From NCBI RefSeq assembly GCF_004137795.1, contig NZ_NWTM01000001.1, positions 2,717,229 to 2,781,228 of the forward strand: a DNA stretch of 64,000 bases. The letters run 5' to 3'. Shown one piece after another: positions 54,917-64,000 of this stretch; position 1 is the stretch's first letter; each line of letters opens with the position of its first letter. The DNA comes from Pectobacterium zantedeschiae. GTDB lineage: Bacteria; Pseudomonadota; Gammaproteobacteria; Enterobacterales; Enterobacteriaceae. The position numbers and the translations under genes are program-made. The notes beneath the pieces were generated by a model that saw only the letters and a list, made by a program, of their open reading frames with translations, was not told the origin of the DNA and did not search any database.

Positions 54917-57790
54917 TTACGCATAATCGCTCATCGGTACACACGAACAGAACAGGTTACGATCGCCGTAAACATCGTCCAGACGCTTCACGCTCGGCCA
55001 GTATTTGTGTTCGCTACCCGCCGGGAATACTGCCAGTTCGCGGCTGTACGGGTGCGCCCAATCGGCCACCAGCTCTGCCTGCGTGTGCGGTGCGTTGACC
55101 AACGGATTGTCGTCAAGCGGCCATTCGCCCTGTGCAACGCGGTTGATTTCGGCACGGATCGCCAACATAGCATCGATAAAGCGATCTATTTCCACCTGAC
55201 TTTCTGATTCCGTCGGTTCCACCATCAGCGTGCCCGCCACCGGGAACGACATGGTCGGCGCATGGAAACCGTAATCAATCAGACGCTTGGCGATATCCAT
55301 TTCGCTAATACCCGTGCTTTCCTTAAGTGGACGAATATCCAGAATGCACTCGTGCGCGACACGACCGTCACGGCCGGTGTAAAGCACGGGATATGCCTGC
55401 TGCAAGCGCGTTGCAATGTAATTCGCGTTCAGGATCGCCATCTGACTGGCCTGTTTCAGCCCTTCCGCGCCCATCATGCGGATGTACATCCAGCTAATCG
55501 GCAGAATGGAAGCACTACCGAACGGTGCCGCAGAAACTGCGCCCTGTTCCGTTAACACACCATCGATTTTAACTACCTGATGACCCGGCACAAACGGAGC
55601 CAGATGCGCTTTCACACCAATTGGCCCCATGCCCGGCCCGCCGCCGCCGTGCGGAATACAGAAGGTTTTATGCAGATTCAGGTGCGATACGTCAGCGCCA
55701 ATGTAGCCCGGTGTCGTAATCCCAACCTGGGCGTTCATATTCGCGCCGTCCAGATACACCTGACCACCGTATTGGTGCACGATCTGACACACTTCGCGAA
55801 TCGTCTCTTCATAAACGCCGTGGGTAGACGGATAGGTCACCATGATGCAGGAAAGCTGTTCACCCGCCGCCAGTGCCTTCTCACGCAGATCGTGCAAATC
55901 GATATTGCCCTGTTTGTCGCAGGCAACGACCACGACCTCCATTCCCGCCATCTGCGCCGATGCCGGATTAGTTCCGTGCGCGGAGCTAGGAATCAAGCAG
56001 AGATGACGACCCGCTTCATTGCGACTTTCATGATAGCGACGGATCGCCAGCAGCCCCGCATATTCACCCTGTGCACCCGAATTGGGCTGCATGCAAACGG
56101 CATCATAACCCGTCAATTGCACCAGCCAGCCCGATAGCTGCTCGATCATCTGACGATAGCCGAGCGCCTGTTCCGGCGGGCAGAATGGGTGCAGTTCAGC
56201 AAATTCTGGCCAGGTAATCGGCAGCATTTCCGCCGCTGCATTGAGCTTCATGGTGCAAGATCCGAGCGGGATCATAGCCTGATTCAGCGCCAGATCCTTA
56301 CGTGCCAGACGGTGCAGGTAACGCATCATCTCGGTTTCGCTGTGATAGCGATTGAAAACCGGATGTGACAAGATCGCATCATTACGTAGCAACACGGCAG
56401 GGATCGTCGCAGCCTGTTGACCGATGGCCACATCAAGCGTTTCAATATCCAGCCCGTGATCGTCACCTAGCAGCACAGCAAACAGCGCCAGCACGTCTTC
56501 ACGCGTGGTCGCTTCATCCAACGTGATACCCACGGCACTCGCCAAATCGCTGCGCAGGTTGATGCCAAAACTTAATGCGCGGCTCAGCACCGCGTCCTTG
56601 TCCGCCACTTCAATCGTTAGCGTGTCGAACCAGCTACGATGACGCAGCAGCAGTCCGCCCCGCGTTAATCCTGCTGCCAGAATGTCAGTCAGACGATGGA
56701 TGCGCCCCGCAATACGCTTGAGCCCTTCCGGCCCGTGGAATACCGCATACATTCCCGCAATGTTGGCCAGCAATACCTGCGAAGTACAAATATTAGAGTT
56801 CGCCTTCTCGCGGCGAATATGCTGTTCACGCGTCTGCATCGCCATGCGCAACGCGGTATTGCCCGCTGCATCGCGCGACACGCCGATAATACGTCCCGGC
56901 ATGGCACGTTTATGTTCATCACGACAGGCAAAGAACGCCGCGTGTGGGCCGCCGTAGCCCATCGGCACGCCGAAGCGCTGTGCGGAACCGAAGACGATAT
57001 CCGCGCCCTGTTTGCCCGGTGCGGTCAGTAATACCAACGCCATAATGTCCGATGCCACGCAGCTGACGACCTTACGCGCTTTCAGTGCCGCCATCAGGTC
57101 GCTGTAATCGTGTAATTCTCCCGTGGTTCCTGCCTGTTGCAGCAGGACACCAAACACCGCATCGTCTTTCAACGCCTCTTCAGCCTTGCCGACCACAACC
57201 TCAAAACCGAACGTTTCTGCACGGGTACGCACGACATCCAACGTTTGCGGGTGTACATCATCAGCAACAAAGAAACGCTCGGCCTGTTTGAGTTTACTGA
57301 TGCGTTTTGCCATCGCCATCGCTTCCGCAGCGGCAGTGGCTTCATCCAGCAGAGAAGCGGAGGCGAGATCCAGTCCGGTTAAATCCTGCGTAACCTGCTG
57401 GAAATTCAGTAACGCCTCAAGACGTCCCTGAGAGACTTCTGGCTGGTATGGCGTATAGGCGGTGTACCAACCTGGGTTTTCCAGCACATTGCGTAAAATC
57501 ACAGGTGGCATCAGCACCGCGCTGTAACCCATGCCAATATAGCTTTTATAACGTTGATTGCGTCCTGCAATGGCTTTCAGCTCAGCTAACGCCTCATGCT
57601 CCGTCACGGCTTCCCCCACCGCTGGCGGGCTAGGCAGTTGAATATCCGCTGGGACAATCTGGCGAATCAGCGCATCCAGCGACGTCGCCCCCACCACCGA
57701 CAGCATGTGCTGCTGCTGGCTGACGGAAGGACCGATATGGCGCTCGATAAATGCGCCGTCATGTTCGAGTTGACTGAGTGTCTGGGTCAT
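54917..57790 (-). CDS. gcvP: Glycine dehydrogenase (decarboxylating), P-protein
   Basis: 957 residues from the ATG matching E. coli GcvP ([21 protein letters not shown]). PLP lysine in [19 protein letters not shown]. The two homologous halves are evident. It decarboxylates glycine and passes the aminomethyl group to the lipoyl arm of GcvH. Third gene of gcvT-gcvH-gcvP. Confidence 0.98.
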   Translation of the reverse strand: MTQTLSQLEHDGAFIERHIGPSVSQQQHMLSVVGATSLDALIRQIVPADIQLPSPPAVGEAVTEHEALAELKAIAGRNQRYKSYIGMGYSAVLMPPVILRNVLENPGWYTAYTPYQPEVSQGRLEALLNFQQVTQDLTGLDLASASLLDEATAAAEAMAMAKRISKLKQAERFFVADDVHPQTLDVVRTRAETFGFEVVVGKAEEALKDDAVFGVLLQQAGTTGELHDYSDLMAALKARKVVSCVASDIMALVLLTAPGKQGADIVFGSAQRFGVPMGYGGPHAAFFACRDEHKRAMPGRIIGVSRDAAGNTALRMAMQTREQHIRREKANSNICTSQVLLANIAGMYAVFHGPEGLKRIAGRIHRLTDILAAGLTRGGLLLRHRSWFDTLTIEVADKDAVLSRALSFGINLRSDLASAVGITLDEATTREDVLALFAVLLGDDHGLDIETLDVAIGQQAATIPAVLLRNDAILSHPVFNRYHSETEMMRYLHRLARKDLALNQAMIPLGSCTMKLNAAAEMLPITWPEFAELHPFCPPEQALGYRQMIEQLSGWLVQLTGYDAVCMQPNSGAQGEYAGLLAIRRYHESRNEAGRHLCLIPSSAHGTNPASAQMAGMEVVVVACDKQGNIDLHDLREKALAAGEQLSCIMVTYPSTHGVYEETIREVCQIVHQYGGQVYLDGANMNAQVGITTPGYIGADVSHLNLHKTFCIPHGGGGPGMGPIGVKAHLAPFVPGHQVVKIDGVLTEQGAVSAAPFGSASILPISWMYIRMMGAEGLKQASQMAILNANYIATRLQQAYPVLYTGRDGRVAHECILDIRPLKESTGISEMDIAKRLIDYGFHAPTMSFPVAGTLMVEPTESESQVEIDRFIDAMLAIRAEINRVAQGEWPLDDNPLVNAPHTQAELVADWAHPYSRELAVFPAGSEHKYWPSVKRLDDVYGDRNLFCSCVPMSDYA

Positions 57791-57893
57791 TACAGCAATT
57801 TCCTGCATCAATCGTGATAGATCGTTGCCGCGCTGAAATACCACGCGGGCGAATAAAATAAAACGCCCCAGCACAGAGGCCGGGGCGCGTTCA

Positions 57894-58286
57894 CTACTCG
57901 TCTTCTTCTAACGATGCCTGATAGCCTTCGGCATCAAGCAATTCATCCAAATCAGACTCATCAGAAATTTTGATACGGAACAGCCAGCCATCGGTATAAG
58001 GCGCGCTGTTGACCAACTCAGGGGAGCTTTCCAAATCTTCGTTAACTTCCACGATCTCACCGCTGATAGGCGCATAAATATCCGAGGCCGCTTTTACCGA
58101 CTCAGCAACCGCGCAGTCATCGCCTGCCGCGACGACCGTGCCCACTTCAGGCAAATCGATAAATACCATGTCACCCAGAAGTTCCTGTGCGTGTTCGGTA
58201 ATGCCCACGCTGTAGATACCACCGCCCTCGTGCAGTACCCATTCATGCGACGTAGTGTATTTTAATTCTGCTGGTACATTGCTCAT
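57894..58286 (-). CDS. gcvH: Glycine cleavage H-protein
   Basis: 130 residues. Lipoyl-attachment Lys 65 in [15 protein letters not shown]. It shuttles the aminomethyl group between P-, T- and L-proteins. The AGGA/GGGG ribosome site precedes the ATG. It lies 126 bases after gcvT; that gap carries a palindromic repeat. Confidence 0.98.
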   Translation of the reverse strand: MSNVPAELKYTTSHEWVLHEGGGIYSVGITEHAQELLGDMVFIDLPEVGTVVAAGDDCAVAESVKAASDIYAPISGEIVEVNEDLESSPELVNSAPYTDGWLFRIKISDESDLDELLDAEGYQASLEEDE

Positions 58287-58317
58287 TGCATCCCCTTTCC
58301 TAAAGTCGTTAATCCTG

Positions 58318-58385
58318 TATACCCGCCATACCTCAAGCTGCTTGTGCGTTAGCTGCCCTCATGCAACTCGAATTATTTAGGGTAT
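58318..58385. repeat. Palindromic repeat between gcvT and gcvH
   Basis: Starts TATACCC and ends GGGTAT, with CTCAAGCTGC near one end and GCAACTCGAA near the other. These blocks recall the dispersed palindromic elements common in Pectobacterium, Yersinia and Photorhabdus intergenic regions, here in a short form of 68 bp. It lies inside the operon, so it is transcribed. Confidence 0.6.
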
Positions 58386-58412
58386 GGGCTTATTTTGATA
58401 AGCACGCGGCTA

Positions 58413-59528
58413 TTAATACTGAACGATGGCTTTTCCGGCACGAACAAAACCAGGTTTGGTCACACGCACAGGCAGTTCGCGGTTACGAATCTGCACGATA
58501 GCCTGCTCACCAATTCCCGCCGGAACACGCGCCAGCGCGATACTGACGCCAAGCGTCGGTGAAAACGATCCGCTGGTGATTACCCCTTCGCGCATCACAC
58601 CATCACTATCAGTAAAGCGCACAGGTAAATCATTGCGCAATACGCCTTTTTCCGTCAGCACTAAACCAACCAGTTGCTCGGTGCCTTTTTCGCGCTGATG
58701 CGTTAACGCCTCACGCCCGATAAACTGACGCTCTTCCGGCTGCCAGGCGATCGTCCAACCCATATTGGCCGCCAGCGGCGAAATACCCTCATCCATATCC
58801 TGACCATACAGGTTCATGCCCGCTTCCAGCCGCAGCGTATCGCGCGCACCCAACCCGCAGGGCTTCACGCCAACCGCCAGCAGTTGCTGCCAGAAATCGA
58901 CCACCTGTTCATTTGGCAGCGCGATCTCATAGCCCGCTTCGCCCGTGTATCCCGTCGTGGCGACGAAAAAGTCCCCTGCCTGCTTGCCAAAAAACGGCTT
59001 CATGCTGGCAACCGCAGCCACGTCTTCATCACTCAGGCCTTTTGCCTTCAGGAGCCCTTGCACTTTGTCCTGCGCCTGCGGACCTTGTACCGCGACCAGC
59101 GCCAGATCGTCGCGCTCACGGATTTCGACACCGAACGGCGCAGCATGCTGCTCGATCCAGGCGAGATCTTTTTCACGCGTCGCGGAATTCACTACCAGAC
59201 GGAAATAGTCTTCCGTAAGAAAATAAACGATCAGATCGTCAATTACGCAGCCGGAGGCATTCAGCATGCCGGTATAAAGCGCTTTGCCTGGCTGTGTGAG
59301 TTTGGCGACATCATTCGCCAGTAGATAACGCAGGAACTCACGGGTTCTCACACCGTGCAAATCGACAATAGTCATGTGGGAGACATCAAAAATGCCAGCG
59401 TCCCGACGCACAATGTGGTGCTCGTCCAGTTGGGAGCCGTAGTGCAGTGGCATCATCCAGCCATGAAAATCCACCATTTTGGCGCCATCGGCCAGATGTT
59501 GTTGGTACAACGGGGTCTGCTTTGCCAT
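58413..59528 (-). CDS. gcvT: Aminomethyltransferase, T-protein
   Basis: 371 residues. GcvT fold; the text [33 protein letters not shown] and [12 protein letters not shown] is family-typical. The folate-binding Asp is in QDMDEG region. It transfers the one-carbon unit to tetrahydrofolate. First gene of the operon; GATGAGGA is the ribosome site. A PurR-like box lies about 47 bases upstream. Confidence 0.97.
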   Translation of the reverse strand: MAKQTPLYQQHLADGAKMVDFHGWMMPLHYGSQLDEHHIVRRDAGIFDVSHMTIVDLHGVRTREFLRYLLANDVAKLTQPGKALYTGMLNASGCVIDDLIVYFLTEDYFRLVVNSATREKDLAWIEQHAAPFGVEIRERDDLALVAVQGPQAQDKVQGLLKAKGLSDEDVAAVASMKPFFGKQAGDFFVATTGYTGEAGYEIALPNEQVVDFWQQLLAVGVKPCGLGARDTLRLEAGMNLYGQDMDEGISPLAANMGWTIAWQPEERQFIGREALTHQREKGTEQLVGLVLTEKGVLRNDLPVRFTDSDGVMREGVITSGSFSPTLGVSIALARVPAGIGEQAIVQIRNRELPVRVTKPGFVRAGKAIVQY

Positions 59529-60089
59529 TCCTCATCCCTCTTCAGCGCATGGCGTTCAGACGATAAAACACACTGCGCAAACGATATCTTCTGATTGAAC
59601 TTACCACCGAAGCGCAGGTTAAACCACACTCTTAGTCATAAGATAAATTATATAGAAAGCGAAGAAAGCCGAGCGACTCACAAAAAACAAATCAGATTAA
59701 TATGCTTAATAATAGATAAAATTAAGCACGTAAATTATTTAAATGAGTAGATCACACAGATTAATGACATTAAAACTGGCTAACTCAGGTAATGCCTCCC
59801 GAATAAAAAAACCATTCGGATTAGATAATATAATGCTAAAAACAGGCTTAAATTAGATTTTTTCAATCAAAATACAATAGCGAATCCCTGCCTTACTCCC
59901 GCCCTTACGCTGCCATCATCACGATTCTGTGAGCCACTTCTCAAGCGTCTTCACCTCCGTGCCAGCGTACAAGATGACATGGCAGCAGATGGAAGGCGCT
60001 CACCGCTTGCTTTTTCCACACTAATAGCAAGGAATTGCACAACATGTATTTTTAGATTTATCAAAATCAACGTTAAACAGGAGCATACA
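59529..60089. promoter_or_regulatory. Divergent gcvT/fucO regulatory region
   Basis: 561 bases. A PurR-like box GCGCAAACGATATCTT (59575-59590) has a clean left half; gcvTHP is under PurR in E. coli. A very AT-rich stretch follows (about 59640-59880), as expected for Lrp/GcvA-controlled gcv promoters. A CRP-like site TGTGAGCCACTTCTCA (59928-59943, nine of ten core bases) lies 147 bases before fucO. No ORF or RNA gene seen. Confidence 0.5.
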
Positions 60090-61241
60090 ATGGCTAACAG
60101 AATGATTCTTAACGAAACATCCTATTTTGGCGCAGGTGCCATCGCTCAAATTGCCGATGAAGTAAAACGGCGGGGATTCAAGAAAGCCCTGCTGGTGACA
60201 GACAAGGATTTGGTTAAATTTGGTGTCGTAGCCAAGGTTATGGCGAAGCTGGACGCAGCAGGGTTGCCCTACGATATCTACGATGAGGTGATTCCCAATC
60301 CCACTATCAGCGTGGTGGAAAGAGGCATCGAGTGTTTCAAGGCATCACAGGCCGATTACCTGATCGCGATTGGCGGAGGCTCACCGCAGGATACCTGCAA
60401 AGCCATCGGAATTATTATCAATAACCCTGAATTCGCCGATGTCCGCAGCCTGGAGGGCGTTGCAGCCACCCGACGCCCCGCCGTCCCGATTATCGCGATA
60501 CCGACCACCTCCGGCACGGCAGCCGAGGTTACGATCAACTATGTGATCACCGACGAAGAAAAACGCCGCAAATTCGTGTGCGTCGATCCGCATGATATTC
60601 CGATTGTCGCCATCGTCGATCCCGACATGATGATGAGCATGCCTGCCTCACTGAAAGCGGCAACGGGGATTGACGCACTGACGCATGCCATTGAGGGTTT
60701 CACCACCAAAGCCGCCTGGGAACTGACGGATACGCTGCACCTGAAAGCCATTGAGATTATCAGCCGTTCACTGCGCGATTCCGTTGCCGGGAAGCCGAAA
60801 GGCGTGGAAGATATGGCACTGGGACAATACATTGCCGGTATGGGGTTCTCGAACGTCGGGCTTGGGCTGGTACACGGCATGGCGCACCCGCTCGGCGCGT
60901 TCTACAACACCCCGCACGGTGTCGCCAATGCGATCCTCCTGCCACATATCATGGCCTATAACGCCGATTATACCGGTGAAAAGTTCCGTGATATCGCCGT
61001 TGCCATGGGGGTAAAAGGCGCGACAGATATGCCAATGACTCAGGCGCGAGAAGCCGCGATTAATGCAGTGCGGCAGCTTTCTCACGATGTGGATATTCCA
61101 CCGAGACTGCGCGATGTCGGCGTGAAAGAAGAAGACATTCCCGCGCTGGCACAGGCTGCCTTTGATGACGTCTGCACCGGCGGTAACCCGCGCGACACCA
61201 ACATCGACGATATCAAATCGCTATATCAATCTATTTATTGA
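60090..61241 (+). CDS. fucO: Lactaldehyde reductase FucO (iron-dependent alcohol dehydrogenase)
   Basis: 383 residues from the ATG preceded by AGGAG. The text closely follows E. coli FucO: ADYLIAIGGGSPQDTCKAIG, PTTSGTAAEVTINYVITDEEKRRKFVCVDPHDIP, and the metal-ligand region GLVHGMAHPLGAFYNTPHG. It reduces L-lactaldehyde to 1,2-propanediol (or the reverse). It stands alone here, away from a fuc operon. A role in rhamnose use is possible, as that also yields lactaldehyde. Confidence 0.93.
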   Translation: MANRMILNETSYFGAGAIAQIADEVKRRGFKKALLVTDKDLVKFGVVAKVMAKLDAAGLPYDIYDEVIPNPTISVVERGIECFKASQADYLIAIGGGSPQDTCKAIGIIINNPEFADVRSLEGVAATRRPAVPIIAIPTTSGTAAEVTINYVITDEEKRRKFVCVDPHDIPIVAIVDPDMMMSMPASLKAATGIDALTHAIEGFTTKAAWELTDTLHLKAIEIISRSLRDSVAGKPKGVEDMALGQYIAGMGFSNVGLGLVHGMAHPLGAFYNTPHGVANAILLPHIMAYNADYTGEKFRDIAVAMGVKGATDMPMTQAREAAINAVRQLSHDVDIPPRLRDVGVKEEDIPALAQAAFDDVCTGGNPRDTNIDDIKSLYQSIY

Positions 61242-61253
61242 GAAGCTATCGAC

Positions 61254-61278
61254 GCCACCCGCGAATCCAGCGGGTGGC
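61254..61278. terminator. Hairpin between convergent fucO and the hydrolase gene
   Basis: GCCACCCGC (61254-61262) pairs with GCGGGTGGC (61270-61278): a perfect 9-bp stem with a 7-base loop and no T-run. Likely a bidirectional or Rho-assisted terminator. Confidence 0.6.
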
Positions 61279-61284
61279 CGTTCG

Positions 61285-62748
61285 CTATTGCGGGATCTTC
61301 TCTTCAATGCGTTGAATCAAATAGGGATAAAACGGGTTCGACGACAGACGCAGCAGCGTATCCAGATCGACCACCAGCGCGGAACGCTCCCCTCGTGGGG
61401 TAATTTTCCCCAGCGGCAGGCCAAACTCGGTCGGATTTTGTGAGAAACGGCCATACAGCGAATCCGAATCCGGGAACGGCAGCGCGACATGCGATAACGA
61501 ATACACGTCTGATGGATAATCCATTCCCAGCTCGCGAGTCTGTTCTTGCATCGTCCCCGCCGCGACGTCAAATGCCACAGCATGTGCGCTATTCGGTGCA
61601 GCGTTGGAAATCACTGTCGTATCGTAATGACGCGGGGTAGCAGGTAACAGTTGACTGACGGCACCATTCGTCGATTCGCGCAGAAGCGGACCGAAATTAA
61701 CGGTACGGTTGACATCAAAGAGCACCAACTGACTGCCGTTAACGGGCAGCAAATTATAGAACGCCGTAATGACCGCTCGCGTACTGACGGTGAAATCCAT
61801 CACCGACTGGAACGTCAGCACAGGTGGCAGATTAACCAACGCGTTCGCCTGCGCTTTACGGCTTAACTGACTCTGGAGCTCATGCGTCAGCAGCCAGGAT
61901 TGGCGAGCACCGTTTACCGGAAAGGAGTTGTATTTGAAGGGATTGAATTCCGGCAAAATACCCAGCCAGGCAGATTTGGCAAAGGCTGGAAAGATCGCGG
62001 GTAGCCCAGCCAGCCCCGCAAAGCGCGCGTAGCTGGTAATGCCGATCATTGGGGAAATGAGGACGAGCTGGTCAGGACGCGCCAGTGCAGGATTATCCAG
62101 CGTATCCAGTGTGTATTTCAGCGCCAGCGCACCGCCATTGGAAAACCCGACGATATGTAGCGGCAGCGTCTGGCCTTGTTGCGTCTTCAGATGCGATGTC
62201 GCCTCACGAACCGCCAGACGCGTGGCTGCCAGCCAATCTTCCCATTGCACATCGGTCAACGCCCCCGGCACCGTACCGTGGGCAGGCAAGCGAATACCGA
62301 CGACGAAAAAACCACGCTGGCGATAACGCTCAGCAATATGGCGCAAGCTGTAAGGGGAGTCAGTCAGGCCATGTAACATCACCACTGCGCCTTTCAGTTC
62401 CCCTTCCGGCGAGAGCTCATAGGAGCGATTCCAGTCATGCTGAAATTTCCCTGGATAAACCGGGCTCCCCGAAAAGTAACGGTTAACCGGGCGCTGTTCA
62501 TCCTCATCCAGTTCCTGAGTGACGTGCTGATTAACCTGCTGGAAGATAAGCGCTTCCTGCTTTAAATACGCAGTCCAGTCGCGCTTATCCAACTCATCAG
62601 CCGACAGTTCATCCGGCACATAGGTATGCCAAGGCGCAAGTGGTGGCCCGCTTTGCGTATCATAAACACGAATAGCCAGCAGCGTCATCGCGATAACCCC
62701 GATCACGATAAGACCGCGTCTGATAAGTCGCCGTACCGATTTCAGCAT
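61285..62748 (-). CDS. Membrane-anchored alpha/beta hydrolase
   Basis: 487 residues. One N-terminal membrane anchor (about 10-28) after RRLIRRG. Hydrolase domain: oxyanion loop VVMLHGLTDSPYS (about 140-152) and nucleophile elbow GFSNGG. The catalytic His is probably HVALPFPDSD near the end. Serine lipase/esterase-like with no exact family. Location probably periplasmic. Substrate unknown. Confidence 0.75.
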   Translation of the reverse strand: MLKSVRRLIRRGLIVIGVIAMTLLAIRVYDTQSGPPLAPWHTYVPDELSADELDKRDWTAYLKQEALIFQQVNQHVTQELDEDEQRPVNRYFSGSPVYPGKFQHDWNRSYELSPEGELKGAVVMLHGLTDSPYSLRHIAERYRQRGFFVVGIRLPAHGTVPGALTDVQWEDWLAATRLAVREATSHLKTQQGQTLPLHIVGFSNGGALALKYTLDTLDNPALARPDQLVLISPMIGITSYARFAGLAGLPAIFPAFAKSAWLGILPEFNPFKYNSFPVNGARQSWLLTHELQSQLSRKAQANALVNLPPVLTFQSVMDFTVSTRAVITAFYNLLPVNGSQLVLFDVNRTVNFGPLLRESTNGAVSQLLPATPRHYDTTVISNAAPNSAHAVAFDVAAGTMQEQTRELGMDYPSDVYSLSHVALPFPDSDSLYGRFSQNPTEFGLPLGKITPRGERSALVVDLDTLLRLSSNPFYPYLIQRIEEKIPQ

Positions 62749-63009
62749 GGTGTATCCCTTCTCATTACCCGTATGACCATGCCGAAGATTCTAAAGAAAA
62801 CGATGCAAACACACACCGTATTATTCAGAGAAACCATCATTGATTCATTATTACACACCACCCTTATTATTTTAATAATAACAATGAGTTAATAAATTTT
62901 ACTTCACAAAAAGCTTGGACATTTCATTAAACCACGTAGATAATTTTAATTTCACTTAATTAAAAATAAATTAACTTTCTTTCAAACCTCAAATAAAAAA
63001 GGATTTTAT

Positions 63010-63489
63010 ATGGCCAATTCAATTTATGTAACAATAGAAGGTCAAGAACAAGGGACGATATCCTCTGGGTGCTCAACCTTTCCTTCTATAGGAAACAAAT
63101 ACCAAACAGGGCATGAAGACCAGATAATGGTTTATTCCTTTGAACATGCTTTAACTAGAGAGCAAAACATTAATCACGGACCAATATCCTTTATTAAGCC
63201 GATAGATAAATCATCACCACTTCTTGGCATTGCAATATCGAACAACGAATGTCTTAATCTAACATTCGTTTTCTACAGAACATCATCTTCTGGTGCTGCC
63301 GAGCTATTTTATTCAGTTAAATTAAAGGATGCTTATCTGATAAGAGTTAACGTTATATATCCACATGCTATTGACCATGCAAGTAATCAGCCCGAGGAAA
63401 TGATCACATTAAAATATCAAAGCATCACATGGGAACACCATATAGCGGGCACATCAGGATATAACCTGTGGGGCGAAAATATTTATTAA
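63010..63489 (+). CDS. hcp: Hcp, type VI secretion tube/effector-carrier protein
   Basis: 159 residues. Hcp text: MANSIYVTIEGQEQGTISSGCS, GHEDQIMVYSFEHALTREQN, HGPISFIKPIDKSSPLLGIAI and the C-terminal ITLKYQSITWEHHIAGTSGYNLW. It forms hexameric rings of the T6SS tube and carries effectors. No other T6SS genes lie within view, so it is an orphan hcp in an AT-rich zone. The gene faces a minus-strand unit. Confidence 0.93.
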   Translation: MANSIYVTIEGQEQGTISSGCSTFPSIGNKYQTGHEDQIMVYSFEHALTREQNINHGPISFIKPIDKSSPLLGIAISNNECLNLTFVFYRTSSSGAAELFYSVKLKDAYLIRVNVIYPHAIDHASNQPEEMITLKYQSITWEHHIAGTSGYNLWGENIY

Positions 63490-63495
63490 AAATCT

Positions 63496-63529
63496 AAAAA
63501 AAAACAACTCACCTTCTTGAAGGTGAGTT
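63496..63529 (-). terminator. Terminator of the minus-strand unit facing hcp
   Basis: AACTCACCT (63506-63514) pairs with AGGTGAGTT (63521-63529). Read on the minus strand a long T-run follows. On the plus strand the tail is A-rich, so hcp itself is poorly served. Confidence 0.8.
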
Positions 63530-63550
63530 ACAAAAACACATTATTCGATA

Positions 63551-63877
63551 CTAAAACCAAAGACAATCTCTATATTTATAAATAAACCCCAAACACCAAA
63601 CCAAGAAAAAAAACATCAAACTAAAATTTAAAATAATTTTTTTAAATTTCGTTTTTATAGAATATGCAATTACAGGGATTATCGCGACTAATATTGCTAA
63701 AGCCATGGGACCCCGATGGTCATCAACGACAAAGACTCTGACTGCATCACAAATGTTTTTTATCTCATCTCCATCGATAAAAGACTCTTCCTTTAACGAG
63801 CTAAAAACTAAGGATATAAAAATTAAAAACCATGTATATGTAAATATTATTATTGATACTGGCGTTATTTTTTTCAT
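63551..63877 (-). CDS. Small inner-membrane protein, DUF2645/YjeO-like
   Basis: 108 residues from the ATG, or 110 from a GTG overlapping the stop of the preceding gene. Three predicted membrane segments (about 8-28, 56-76 and 84-101), with FIDGDEIKNICDAVRVFVVDDHRGP in the first loop. The layout recalls DUF2645 (E. coli YjeO), by memory only. Its coupling to the preceding partial gene and position beside hcp fit an immunity protein for a membrane-active effector. Confidence 0.5.
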   Translation of the reverse strand: MKKITPVSIIIFTYTWFLIFISLVFSSLKEESFIDGDEIKNICDAVRVFVVDDHRGPMALAILVAIIPVIAYSIKTKFKKIILNFSLMFFFLVWCLGFIYKYRDCLWF

Positions 63878-63879
63878 AT

Positions 63880-64000
63880 TCACATGCCTAATATTTTATT
63901 GATAATATTTCTTCTTTTTATTATCACCCGACCATAAGAAGAATAATCTCTCATTGGACTTCCTACTTCCGCATTAATTGATGCAATGAAGTCTTCTTTT
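63880..64000 (-). CDS. C-terminal end of an unidentified protein (possible T6SS effector)
   Basis: The last 39 codons of a gene entering from beyond the right edge: EDFIASINAEVGSPMRDY, then SSYGRVIIKRRNIINKILGM. The tail is basic. It is coupled to the DUF2645-like gene by an overlap. No family recognised; an effector role rests on context. Confidence 0.5.
   Translation of the reverse strand, partial: KEDFIASINAEVGSPMRDYSSYGRVIIKRRNIINKILGM

Overview
The window is chromosomal DNA of a soft-rot enterobacterium, most likely Pectobacterium. The reasons are enterobacterial housekeeping genes in E. coli-like order (lysS-prfB-recJ-dsbC-xerD; fldB-ygfX-sdhE-ygfZ-trhA; gcvTHP) mixed with a complete Tad/Flp pilus locus, hpx-type allantoin genes and several catabolic islands. 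The genus is inferred from gene content and sequence memory, not from a database search.

Region 1 (1-12.7 kb) is a Tad (Flp) pilus locus on the minus strand: flp pilin, tadV prepilin peptidase, rcpC, rcpA secretin, an rcpB-like lipoprotein, tadZ, tadA ATPase, tadB, tadC, tadD, a tadE-like pseudopilin and the first codons of the next gene. A histidine kinase/response regulator pair lies just upstream of flp. A near-consensus Fur box sits about 200 bp upstream of the regulator gene. Region 2 (13-21.3 kb) is transport and purine catabolism: yjcE antiporter, ghxP permease with two PurR-like boxes, a CRP-site-driven pair of very small ORFs that resemble AzuC, then hpxB-hpxA-hpxS divergent from the permease hpxC.

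Region 3 (21.3-26.5 kb) holds lpxP, a DUF1176 protein, an NTF2-like and a cupin protein, tRNA-Gly(CCC), a LysE-type exporter and an AraC regulator. Region 4 (26.7-43.2 kb) is the conserved backbone lysS, prfB (with its programmed +1 frameshift), recJ, dsbC, xerD, then an insertion of yhjE and a second metNIQ-type transporter before fldB, a small STN lipoprotein, rlmF, ygfX, sdhE, ygfZ, trhA and an HD-domain hydrolase.

Region 5 (43.3-54.7 kb) is accessory metabolism: an uncharacterised catabolic cluster (GntR regulator; DUF2848 protein, amidase, EthD-like protein, MHS-family transporter), a Ugp-like ABC importer with an embedded gpdQ phosphodiesterase and a possible Pho box, and a divergent SDR/HxlR pair. 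Region 6 (54.9-62.7 kb) is gcvTHP, fucO and a membrane-anchored alpha/beta hydrolase. The last 1.2 kb is AT-rich and holds an orphan hcp (type VI secretion) facing a two-gene minus-strand unit, a possible effector/immunity pair cut by the window edge.

Both strands also carry dispersed short repeats: a ~72-bp element in two opposite copies, and a 68-bp palindromic element between gcvT and gcvH. No IS element, CRISPR array or prophage was seen.
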